Part shown: positions 8,032 to 15,322 of the stretch, in pieces
Position numbering within the stretch: the stretch's first letter is position 1
How the letters are laid out: each line of letters opens with the position of its first letter
Assembly: GCA_020441665.1 (NCBI GenBank)
Contig: JAGRLT010000060.1
Coordinates: 1 to 50,083 of the forward strand
Origin: Nitratireductor sp.
GTDB lineage: Bacteria; Pseudomonadota; Alphaproteobacteria; Rhizobiales; Rhizobiaceae
Reading direction: 5' to 3'
DNA: 50,083 nucleotides
Made by a program: the position numbers and the translations under genes
Notes under the pieces: model-generated
The model's database searches: none
The model's input: the letters and a program-made list of their open reading frames with translations, nothing else
Told to the model about the DNA's origin: nothing

Positions 8032-9222
8032 ATGTTCAGTCAAAATCCCGTTTTCATTCCCGGTCCTACGAACATTCCCGAGGAATTGCGGAGGGCTATC
8101 AGCAATCCGTCGATCGACCACAGGTCCGAGACCTTCGTCGAGATGTTCAAGCCCGCCCTTGCGGGGGTCAGGCGGATCCTCAAGACGGATACTGCCGAGG
8201 TCTTCATCTTCCCGTCCACCGGAACGGGCGGATGGGAGGCGACCATCACCAACCTCCTCTCTCCCGGCGACCGGATCCTGGCATCGCGTCACGGCATGTT
8301 CTCCCATCGCTGGATCGATCTTTGCCAGCGTCACGGCATGGATATGCAGGTCATCCATGAAGAATGGGGCAAGGGTGCTCCCGCCGAAGCCTTCGGTGCC
8401 GCCCTTGCCGAAGACAAGGGCCACCAGATCAAGGCGGTGCTGGTCACGCACAACGAGACAGCGACCGGCGTTCGTTCCGATGTCGCGGCGGTTCGCAGGG
8501 CGCTCGATGCTGCCGGACACCCGGCCCTGCTGCTGGTCGACGGGGTGAGCTCCATCGCCTCGATGGACTTCCGGATGGACGAATGGGGGGTCGATGCCGC
8601 TGTAACCGGTTCGCAGAAGGGGTTCATGCTGCCGCCCGGCCTCGCCATTCTGGGCATCAGCCAGAAGGCGATGCAGATGGTCGGCGACGCCAAGTCCTAC
8701 CGCTGCTTCTTCGATTTCAACGACATGAAGAAGATGAACGCCTCGGGTGGCTTCCCCTATACGCCGCCGGCAAACCTTATCCGCGGTCTCGACACCGCGA
8801 TCGGAATGCTTGAAGCGGAAGGGATCGAAAACGTCTTTGCCCGCCATCACCGCATCGCCGAAGGCGTCCGCCAGGCGGTCTCCGCCTGGAACATGAAACT
8901 GTGCGCCCATGAGCCGTCGCTCTATTCGGACACGGTAAGCGCGATCCGGACCCCGGAAGGGTTCAACTCAACCCAGATCGTGACCCATGCCGCGAACAAA
9001 TATCAGGTTGCGTTCGGCGTTGGATTGGGCGATGTCGCAGGAAAGGTCTTCCGCATCGGTCATCTTGGATCCATGACCGATGTGATGGCTCTGTCCGGCA
9101 TTGCCGCGGCCGAGATGACCATGGTGGATCTCGGGCTCGATGTCCGTCTTGGCTCCGGCGTCGCAGCCGCCCAGGAATATTACCGGACTCATTCGGTAGC
9201 AGCGCAGAAGGATGCAGCCTGA
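8032..9222 (+). CDS. bhcA: L-aspartate:glyoxylate aminotransferase of the beta-hydroxyaspartate cycle
   Basis: A PLP-dependent class V aminotransferase (396 residues). In the cycle it transfers the amino group of aspartate to glyoxylate, giving oxaloacetate and glycine. Motifs: N-terminal NPVFIPGPTNIPEELR, PSTGTGGWEA, THNETATGV, LLVDGVSSI and the PLP-lysine segment VTGSQKGFMLPPG with Lys196. It heads bhcA-bhcB-bhcC, has an AGGA ribosome binding site, and its stop overlaps the bhcB start by one base (TGATG). The nearest family alternative is PucG, (S)-ureidoglycine:glyoxylate aminotransferase, which would also fit a purine locus. The bhcB, bhcC and bhcD neighbours and the overall match to BhcA favour BhcA. 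Confidence 0.9.
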   Translation: MFSQNPVFIPGPTNIPEELRRAISNPSIDHRSETFVEMFKPALAGVRRILKTDTAEVFIFPSTGTGGWEATITNLLSPGDRILASRHGMFSHRWIDLCQRHGMDMQVIHEEWGKGAPAEAFGAALAEDKGHQIKAVLVTHNETATGVRSDVAAVRRALDAAGHPALLLVDGVSSIASMDFRMDEWGVDAAVTGSQKGFMLPPGLAILGISQKAMQMVGDAKSYRCFFDFNDMKKMNASGGFPYTPPANLIRGLDTAIGMLEAEGIENVFARHHRIAEGVRQAVSAWNMKLCAHEPSLYSDTVSAIRTPEGFNSTQIVTHAANKYQVAFGVGLGDVAGKVFRIGHLGSMTDVMALSGIAAAEMTMVDLGLDVRLGSGVAAAQEYYRTHSVAAQKDAA

Positions 9223-10190
9223 TGTCGGCAGAGCCTGAGATGATCATCCCGACCTATGATGACATGCTTGCGGCCCATGAGCGGATCAAGCCGCATATCC
9301 GCCGCACGCCGATTCGCGTCTCGAACTATCTGAACGAGCTGACCGGCGCGCAGCTGTTCTTCAAATGCGAGAACTTTCAGGAGCCGGGCGCCTTCAAGGT
9401 GCGCGGCGCGACGAACGCCGTTTTCGGCCTCGACGACGAGCAGGCGAGGAAGGGTGTGGCGACGCACTCTTCCGGCAACCACGCATCCTGCCTCTCCTAT
9501 GCGGCGATGCTGCGCGGCATTCCGTGCAACGTGGTGATGCCGCGCACGGCGCCGCAGGCGAAGAAGGATACCGTGCGCCGCTACGGCGGAAAGATCACCG
9601 AGTGCGAACCTTCCACGAGTTCGCGCGAGGCCACGTTCGCGAAGGTGCAGGCCGAGACCGGCGGCGATTTCGTTCATCCCTATAACGATCCTCGCGTCAT
9701 TGCCGGGCAGGGAACCTGCTCGAAGGAACTGATCGAGCAGACCGATGGCCTGGATTTCGTCGTTGCCCCGATCGGCGGCGGCGGCATGATCTCGGGCACC
9801 TGCCTGACCCTGTCGACCCTGGCGCCGGAAACCAAGGTGATCGCCGCCGAGCCTGAACAGGCCGACGATGCGTATCGCAGTTTCAAGGCCGGGCACATCA
9901 TTGCCGACGATGCGCCGAAAACCATTGCGGACGGACTGCTGGTGCCCCTGAAAGAGCTGACATGGCACTTCGTTTCCAATCACGTGTCGGATATCTTCAC
10001 GGCGTCGGAACAGGAAATCGTCGATGCCATGAAACTGATCTGGAAACATCTGCGCGTCGTCATGGAGCCCAGTTCGGCTGTGCCCCTGGCCACGATCCTC
10101 AAAAACGCCGACAGCTTCAAGGGCAAGCGCGTCGGAATCATCATCACAGGCGGAAATGTCGATCTCGACAAACTGCCCTGGCTCGGTTGA
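9222..10190 (+). CDS. bhcB: Beta-hydroxyaspartate dehydratase
   Basis: A PLP enzyme of the threonine dehydratase/serine racemase fold (322 residues) that in the beta-hydroxyaspartate cycle dehydrates erythro-beta-hydroxyaspartate to iminosuccinate. The PLP lysine is Lys59 in FQEPGAFKVRGA; SSGNHASCLSYAA is the substrate-binding loop, and GGGGMISG near residue 185 holds the cofactor phosphate. Judged alone it could be called threonine ammonia-lyase. The tight coupling (one-base overlap with bhcA, 14 bases to bhcC) decides for BhcB. It is shorter than biosynthetic IlvA because it lacks the C-terminal ACT-like regulatory domain. Confidence 0.9.
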   Translation: MSAEPEMIIPTYDDMLAAHERIKPHIRRTPIRVSNYLNELTGAQLFFKCENFQEPGAFKVRGATNAVFGLDDEQARKGVATHSSGNHASCLSYAAMLRGIPCNVVMPRTAPQAKKDTVRRYGGKITECEPSTSSREATFAKVQAETGGDFVHPYNDPRVIAGQGTCSKELIEQTDGLDFVVAPIGGGGMISGTCLTLSTLAPETKVIAAEPEQADDAYRSFKAGHIIADDAPKTIADGLLVPLKELTWHFVSNHVSDIFTASEQEIVDAMKLIWKHLRVVMEPSSAVPLATILKNADSFKGKRVGIIITGGNVDLDKLPWLG

Positions 10191-10204
10191 AGGGAGCAAT
10201 ATCA

Positions 10205-11368
10205 ATGAACGCACCGGTCAATTTTGACAAACTCGAAGTCGGTTTCGACGTGCCTGCCGTACCGGGCATGGATGAAGCCGATATCCAGACCCCGTGCCTT
10301 GTGCTCGATCTCGACGCGCTGGAGCGTAACATCAAGAAGATGGGTGACTACGCCAAGGCCCATGGCATGCGGCACCGTGTTCACGGCAAGATGCACAAAT
10401 CCGTCGATGTCGCCAAGCTGCAGGAGCGCTTGGGCGGCGCGGTCGGCGTGTGCTGCCAGAAGGTTTCCGAGGCCGAGGTGTTCGTTCGCGGCGGCATCAA
10501 GGACGTGCTGGTTTCCAACCAGGTTCGCGATCCGCGCAAGATCGACCGTCTGGCGCAGCTTCCCAAGCTCGGTTCGCGCATCATCGTGTGTGTCGACGAC
10601 GTGGACAATGTGGCGGAACTCTCGGCCGCCGCGCAGAAACACCGCACGACGCTCGAAGTGTTTGTCGAGATCGATTGCGGTGCGGGACGCTGTGGCGTCA
10701 CCACCTCGCAGGACGTCGTGGCGATCGCCAAGGCGATCGATGCCGCTCCCGGGCTGAAGTTCACGGGTATTCAGGCCTATCAGGGCGCGATGCAGCACCT
10801 CGACAGCTATGAGGCCCGCAAGGAGAAGCTCGACATCGCGATCGAGATGGTCGACAGCGCGGTCAAGGCGCTCACATCGGTCGGCCTCGAGCCGGAACTC
10901 GTCTCGGGCGGCGGCACCGGTTCGTATTACTTCGAGTCCAATTCAGGCGTTTACAACGAATTGCAGTGCGGTTCCTACGCCTTCATGGATGCCGATTACG
11001 GCCGCATCCTCGACAAGGACGGCAAACGCATCGACCAGGGGGAATGGGAGAATTCCTTCTTTATCCTGACCCAGGTGATGAGCCACGCGAAAGCCGACAA
11101 GGCGATCTGCGACGCCGGTCTGAAGGCCCAGTCGGTCGATAGCGGCCTTCCGGTCATCTACGGACGCGACGATGTGAAATACATCAAGTGCTCGGACGAG
11201 CATGGTGTCATCGAGGATACCAAGGGCGTTCTGAAGGTCGGCGAGAAGGTTCGCCTGATCCCCGGCCATTGCGACCCGACCGCCAATGTCCATGACTGGT
11301 ATGTGGGCGTGCGCAACGGCAAGGTGGAAACCGTCTGGCCCGTCTCCGCTCGCGGCAAGGCATATTGA
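10205..11368 (+). CDS. bhcC: Beta-hydroxyaspartate aldolase
   Basis: Joins glyoxylate and glycine to give beta-hydroxyaspartate, the carbon-carbon bond-forming step of the cycle. A 387-residue protein of the D-threonine aldolase/alanine racemase-like fold type III family. The PLP lysine is probably Lys62 in RVHGKMHKS, matching the HxKxHK signature of D-threonine aldolases. The metal-binding His/Asp pair is visible near the C-terminus in LIPGHCDPTANVHDW. The start is the ATG at 10205 with AGGGAGC upstream; in-frame extension to the left would overlap bhcB and has no ribosome binding site. It is followed by a hairpin and then a permease, not directly by bhcD as in the Paracoccus operon. Confidence 0.9.
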   Translation: MNAPVNFDKLEVGFDVPAVPGMDEADIQTPCLVLDLDALERNIKKMGDYAKAHGMRHRVHGKMHKSVDVAKLQERLGGAVGVCCQKVSEAEVFVRGGIKDVLVSNQVRDPRKIDRLAQLPKLGSRIIVCVDDVDNVAELSAAAQKHRTTLEVFVEIDCGAGRCGVTTSQDVVAIAKAIDAAPGLKFTGIQAYQGAMQHLDSYEARKEKLDIAIEMVDSAVKALTSVGLEPELVSGGGTGSYYFESNSGVYNELQCGSYAFMDADYGRILDKDGKRIDQGEWENSFFILTQVMSHAKADKAICDAGLKAQSVDSGLPVIYGRDDVKYIKCSDEHGVIEDTKGVLKVGEKVRLIPGHCDPTANVHDWYVGVRNGKVETVWPVSARGKAY

Positions 11369-11391
11369 GGCGAGACGCGTCGACAGGAGGA

Positions 11392-11414
11392 CCCGGCTCC
11401 AGGAGGGAGCCGGG
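11392..11414 (+). promoter_or_regulatory. Intercistronic hairpin after bhcC
   Basis: CCCGGCTCC and GGAGCCGGG form a perfect 9-bp stem with loop AGGAG, 24 bases past the bhcC stop. No U-tract follows, so it is more likely an mRNA stabiliser or partial attenuator that lowers permease expression than a full terminator. Confidence 0.5.
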
Positions 11415-11528
11415 AATTCGTCCATCGTAGGCTCTCCTTGCGGCAGAGCAAGGCGGGCGCACGAAGGCAGGGTCTCGGACAAGAGGCCAGAGAACAACAA
11501 CTGATCAAAGTCTAAGGGAGAGAGAACG

Positions 11529-12974
11529 ATGGCGTCTCTGGATCAGCATCACGTCGCCCATGGCGATACCATGGCCGGGGAAAGCAAGCACACGCTGCAC
11601 CCGGTAAGCAAAGATGAAAAAACCTGGGGATGGTTCGCCATCTTCAATATCTGGGCCAACGACGTGCAGTCGTTGTTCGGATATACGTTGGTGGCATCGC
11701 TGTTCATCTCATTCGGCGTCAGCGGCTGGACGGCGTTTGCCGCGCTCATCGCCGCCGGCCTGTTCACCATGTGGATGGTCAATCTTTCCGGTGCGCCGGG
11801 CGAGAAATACGGCATTCCCTATCCCGTGCTGGCGCGGGCGAGCCTTGGCACCCAAGGGGCCAAGTTGCCGGCGATCCTGCGCTCGACCGTCGCTGTGTTC
11901 TGGTACGGCGTGCAGGTCTATTTCGCCTCGACGGCGCTGGCGCTGCTGATCCGCTCGCTTACCGGCATCCACGGTGGCGCCGAGATTCTCGGGCTGACCG
12001 GGATCGACTGGATCTCCTTCGTGATCGTCTGGGCCCTGCACATCTTCATCTTCTGGCGCGGCATGGGCTGGGTTGAGACCTTCCTCAACATCGCCGGTCC
12101 CTTCGTCTACCTTGTGATGATCGGTCTGGTGATCGTGCTGTGGAACAAGTCCGACGGCCAGCTGCTGTCGGCGACGGCGACGATCTTCGCCAATCCCGAA
12201 GGCACCTTTGCCAGCGAGTTCCGCGGCTTCATCGCCATCATCGGCACCATGGTTGCCTATTTCGCCGCGGTGATGATCAACTTCAGCGACTTTTCGCGCT
12301 ATGCCAAGGACAGGAAGGCCATGGTTCTTGGCAACCTCGCCGGACTGCCGTTCAACATGATCCTGTTCTCCGCGCTGGCGCTTCTGACCACCGGCGGTGC
12401 GGCCGTGGTCTACGGCGAGCAAATCATCAACCCGACCGAGATCGTCGAGCGCACCGACAGCGTACTCCTCAGCGTCATCGCCGCGATCACCTTCTTCGCC
12501 GCGACCGTGGGCATCAATCTGGTGGCCAACTTCATCCCGGCGGTGAACGGTATCGCCAACCTGTCGCCCGACAAGATCAGCTTCCGCCGCGCCGGCCTGA
12601 TCACGTCGGTCTTTGCGCTGATCATCGGCGGGTTCTGGAACAGCTTCATCAGCGAGTTCGGCATCAGCGGCTTCGTCAACACGCTCGGCGCGACGCTGGC
12701 ACCGATCTTCGGGATCATGATCGTCGACTACTACTGGCACCGGAACCAGACGCTGAGCGAGGATGACCTCTACGACCTGGAGGGCGGCGCCTATCACTAC
12801 ACCAACGGCTGGAACCAGCCTGCGGTCAAGGCCTTCGCGCTGGCGGCCATCTTCTCGGTGGCGACGGTCTGGGTGCCCTGGTTCGCTTTCCTCAGCGGCT
12901 ATAACTGGGTGATCGGCGCGCTCCTCGGCGGCGTGGTCTACCACGCCCTGGCCGGCAACCGCGCCGCCGGCTGA
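11529..12974 (+). CDS. NCS1-family nucleobase/allantoin permease
   Basis: A 481-residue membrane protein with about 12 hydrophobic segments. The nucleobase:cation symporter-1 pattern is clear: KTWGWFAIFNIWANDVQS at the first helix, the GEKYGIPYPVLARASLG loop, NFSDFSRYAKD, and a late IFGIMIVDYYWHRN. The family carries uracil, cytosine, allantoin, hydantoins or thiamine. Enclosed between bhcC and bhcD and near ureide genes, allantoin (or another ureide) is the best guess; sequence alone does not fix the substrate. AGGGAGAGAG precedes the ATG. Hairpins flank the gene on both sides, suggesting differential expression within one transcript. Confidence 0.85.
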   Translation: MASLDQHHVAHGDTMAGESKHTLHPVSKDEKTWGWFAIFNIWANDVQSLFGYTLVASLFISFGVSGWTAFAALIAAGLFTMWMVNLSGAPGEKYGIPYPVLARASLGTQGAKLPAILRSTVAVFWYGVQVYFASTALALLIRSLTGIHGGAEILGLTGIDWISFVIVWALHIFIFWRGMGWVETFLNIAGPFVYLVMIGLVIVLWNKSDGQLLSATATIFANPEGTFASEFRGFIAIIGTMVAYFAAVMINFSDFSRYAKDRKAMVLGNLAGLPFNMILFSALALLTTGGAAVVYGEQIINPTEIVERTDSVLLSVIAAITFFAATVGINLVANFIPAVNGIANLSPDKISFRRAGLITSVFALIIGGFWNSFISEFGISGFVNTLGATLAPIFGIMIVDYYWHRNQTLSEDDLYDLEGGAYHYTNGWNQPAVKAFALAAIFSVATVWVPWFAFLSGYNWVIGALLGGVVYHALAGNRAAG

Positions 12975-12992
12975 TCCGGGCTCGGCCCGAAC

Positions 12993-13015
12993 CCGGCCCG
13001 CCGCCTGCGGGCCGG
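12993..13015 (+). promoter_or_regulatory. Intercistronic hairpin before bhcD
   Basis: CCGGCCCGC and GCGGGCCGG form a 9-bp stem with a 5-base loop, 18 bases after the permease stop and 32 bases before bhcD. No U-tract follows. It mirrors the hairpin after bhcC. Confidence 0.45.
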
Positions 13016-13047
13016 TCCCACTCAACGACCAAGCGGAGAGCAAGAGC

Positions 13048-14013
13048 ATGCTGATTGTACCTGAGCGCGACATCGCCAACCTCATGACGCGGGAGGCCGC
13101 TTTCGACGCGGTGGAGAAGGTCTTCGCCGCGATGGCGGCCGGGGACGCCTACAACTTCCCGGTGGTGCGCGAGGCGATCGGGCACGAGGATGCGCTCTAC
13201 GGCTTCAAGGGCGGGTTCGACCGAGCCGGGCTGACGCTGGGGCTCAAGGCCGGCGGCTACTGGCCCAACAACCTTGCCAAGCGCAATCTCATCAACCACC
13301 AGTCGACCGTGTTCCTGTTCGACCCGGACACCGGCAAGGCCAAGGCGATGGTCGGCGGCAACCTGCTGACGGCGTTGCGCACCGCCGCAGCGTCTTCAGT
13401 CTCGATCAAGCATCTCGCCCGTCCCGACTCGAAGGTGATCGGCATGATCGGCGCCGGGCACCAGGCCACGTTCCAGCTTCGCGCCGCGCTGGAGCAGCGT
13501 GATTTCGACAAGGTGATCGGCTGGAACTTCCACCCCGAGATGCTGCCCAATATCGAGAAGGTCGCCACCGAGGCCGGCCTGCCCTTCGAGGCGGTTGAGC
13601 TGGAGGGGATGCGCGAGGCCGACGTTATCATCACCATCACCTCGGCCTTCTCGCCCTCGCTCATGGCCGATCACGTCTCGCCCGGCACCCATATCGCCTG
13701 CATGGGCACCGACACCAAGGGCAAGCAGGAGGTCGAGGCCGCGCTGCTGGTCAAGGCCACGGTGTTCACCGACGAGGTGGCGCAGTCGATCAGCATCGGC
13801 GAAGCGCAGCATGCGGTGGCGCAGGGATTGATCGCCGAGGCCGATGTCAACCAGATCGGTGCGGTGATCAACGGTACCCATGCGGGGCGGAAATCGGCGG
13901 AGGAGATCACCCTCTTCGACGGCACTGGCGTCGGCCTGCAGGATTTGGCGGTCGCGGCTGCCGTGGTCGACCTCGCGGTCGAGAAGGGTATCGCCATCGA
14001 GGTCGATTTCTGA
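13048..14013 (+). CDS. bhcD: Iminosuccinate reductase
   Basis: An ornithine cyclodeaminase/mu-crystallin family oxidoreductase (321 residues). In the cycle it reduces iminosuccinate to L-aspartate with NAD(P)H, closing the loop to BhcA. Visible elements: Rossmann GMIGAGHQATFQ near residue 133, the substrate-side NHQSTVFLFDPDTGKAKAMV, NLLTALRTAAASSVS, ACMGTDTKGKQE and the C-terminal DGTGVGLQDLAVAA. It differs clearly from the true ornithine cyclodeaminase at 42275-43339. The start has GGAGAG upstream. It is separated from bhcABC by the NCS1 permease but lies in the same direction with only 73 bases before it. Confidence 0.9.
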   Translation: MLIVPERDIANLMTREAAFDAVEKVFAAMAAGDAYNFPVVREAIGHEDALYGFKGGFDRAGLTLGLKAGGYWPNNLAKRNLINHQSTVFLFDPDTGKAKAMVGGNLLTALRTAAASSVSIKHLARPDSKVIGMIGAGHQATFQLRAALEQRDFDKVIGWNFHPEMLPNIEKVATEAGLPFEAVELEGMREADVIITITSAFSPSLMADHVSPGTHIACMGTDTKGKQEVEAALLVKATVFTDEVAQSISIGEAQHAVAQGLIAEADVNQIGAVINGTHAGRKSAEEITLFDGTGVGLQDLAVAAAVVDLAVEKGIAIEVDF

Positions 14014-14152
14014 GGCCGTGCGGCCCGCTCCGGCGGCATGATCGCCGGCGGGTGGCCGCATCATCGCATCATCCCAAGCAGGTCAACAAGGGCCTGTGCT
14101 TGCCTTCATCTTCCGCGGCGTGCTCGACGCGGCAAGCCCTGTCGACGTGCTT

Positions 14153-14869
14153 TCAAAAGAACGCCTTCCAAAGGATCGGCAGGAGGATCGCGGTCGCCAG
14201 GGCATTGAGGCCCATGGCGAGACCCGAAAACGCGCCGGCGACTTCGTTTACCTGCAAGGCGCGCGCCGTGCCTATGCCGTGGCTTGTCGTCCCCAGCGCC
14301 AGGCCCCGCGCGGACCAGTCCCTCACGCCGATCGCATCGAGGATCATCGGGCCTGTCATCGCGCCGAATATGCCCGTCACGATCACCAAGACGGCGGTCA
14401 GCGAAGGCAGGCCGCCCAATTGCTCGGATATGCCCATGGCGACGGGCGCGGTGACGGATTTCGGTGCCATGGACACCAGGGCGGTTTTTGAGAGTCCCGC
14501 CACGTAACCGATTGCAAGCGAGGACAGGATGGCGGTGAGTGACCCGGCGCCGATGCTCGTGAAAATCGCCAGCGCTGAATGCCTGATCCGCTCGACCTGC
14601 CGGTAGAGCGGCACGGCCAGCGCGACGGTCGCCGGCCCGAGCAGGAAATGGACGAACTGCGCGCCGTCGAAATATTCCTGATAGCTCGTCGCGGTGAAGA
14701 CAAGCAGCGAAACGATGAGGATGATGGCGAGCAGAACCGGGTTCAGCAGCGAGTTCATCCTGCTTCGCATGTAGCACCAGTTGCCGAGCTGGAACGCGGC
14801 GAGCGTCAGCGTCAGGTGAAGCAGCGGCGATGCGCTCAGATAGACCCAGATATCCTTGAGGCCGGCCAT
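14153..14869 (-). CDS. lrgB: LrgB/CidB-family membrane protein
   Basis: 238 residues with about seven to eight hydrophobic helices and the family motifs FLLGPATVALAVPLY, SMAPKSVTAPVAM and GTTSHGIGTARA. LrgB works with LrgA. The pair was first described with murein hydrolase control, but Bacillus relatives import pyruvate and the plant homologue PLGG1 (an LrgA-LrgB fusion) moves glycolate and glycerate across the plastid envelope. It lies three bases after lrgA and converges with bhcD, so a role in moving a small organic acid linked to glyoxylate metabolism is plausible but inferred. Confidence 0.85.
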   Translation of the reverse strand: MAGLKDIWVYLSASPLLHLTLTLAAFQLGNWCYMRSRMNSLLNPVLLAIILIVSLLVFTATSYQEYFDGAQFVHFLLGPATVALAVPLYRQVERIRHSALAIFTSIGAGSLTAILSSLAIGYVAGLSKTALVSMAPKSVTAPVAMGISEQLGGLPSLTAVLVIVTGIFGAMTGPMILDAIGVRDWSARGLALGTTSHGIGTARALQVNEVAGAFSGLAMGLNALATAILLPILWKAFF

Positions 14870-14872
14870 GGC

Positions 14873-15232
14873 TCAACGCTCCCCGGTCTGCTGTTTTGCA
14901 CGCTTGGCAAACCAGTTCATGACGGCGCCCGTCACGGCGATCGTGAGGACGGCGCTGACGCCGAGCGGAATGGCGATCGCCAGCCAGTCACTGCCGAGCA
15001 GCTTGAAGTGAAGCATCACCCCGACGCCGGCGGGTACGAACAGCAGGGAGAGGTGGCGCAGCAGCCCGTCGGCCAGGGCCGACAGATCTTCCGGTATGCG
15101 GCCAAGGACGGTCAGCAGGCCGAAGAGCGCCACCATGCCGACCACGGGCCCGGGCACCGGCACATGGAAGGTCGCGACGGCAAGCTCGCCGAGCAGTTGG
15201 CAGCCCAGGATGAGAACCAGATAATTCAGCAT
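14873..15232 (-). CDS. lrgA: LrgA/CidA-family membrane protein
   Basis: 119 residues from the ATG at 15232-15230, four predicted membrane helices, family motifs CQLLGELAV, PVPGPVVGMVALF and HLSLLFVPAGVGVM. An in-frame start at 15265 would reach towards the terminator and lacks a ribosome binding site. It forms a two-gene unit with lrgB. It lies on the same strand as the upstream purine operon but beyond a strong intrinsic terminator, so it probably depends on its own promoter or on read-through. Confidence 0.85.
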   Translation of the reverse strand: MLNYLVLILGCQLLGELAVATFHVPVPGPVVGMVALFGLLTVLGRIPEDLSALADGLLRHLSLLFVPAGVGVMLHFKLLGSDWLAIAIPLGVSAVLTIAVTGAVMNWFAKRAKQQTGER

Positions 15233-15261
15233 TTTTGTTTTCCAGGGTTCGGGTGAGGATA

Positions 15262-15299
15262 CCAAACAAAAAGGGCCGCGGCGTTTCTGCCGCGGCCCT
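15262..15299 (-). terminator. Strong intrinsic terminator of the puuE-allE-NCS2 operon
   Basis: AGGGCCGCGGC (15272-15282) and GCCGCGGCCCT (15289-15299) make an 11-bp GC-rich stem with a 6-base loop. On the minus strand it is followed at once by TTTTTGTTTGG. It lies just after the NCS2 stop and before lrgA, the clearest terminator in the window. Confidence 0.9.
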
Positions 15300-15322
15300 C
15301 GTCTGTACGTGCGGATGGAACC

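Noticed and set aside
9222-10190. Annotation as threonine ammonia-lyase or serine racemase
   Set aside because: The fold is shared, but the gene overlaps bhcA and is 14 bases from bhcC, so beta-hydroxyaspartate dehydratase is the better call.
13048-14013. Annotation of this gene as ornithine cyclodeaminase
   Set aside because: Superfamily membership alone would give that name, but position after bhcABC, shorter length and differences from the true ornithine cyclodeaminase at 42275-43339 favour iminosuccinate reductase.
14014-14152. Possible terminator between the converging bhcD and lrgB genes
   Set aside because: Only short GC-rich inverted repeats without a U-tract in either direction were found, too weak to annotate.
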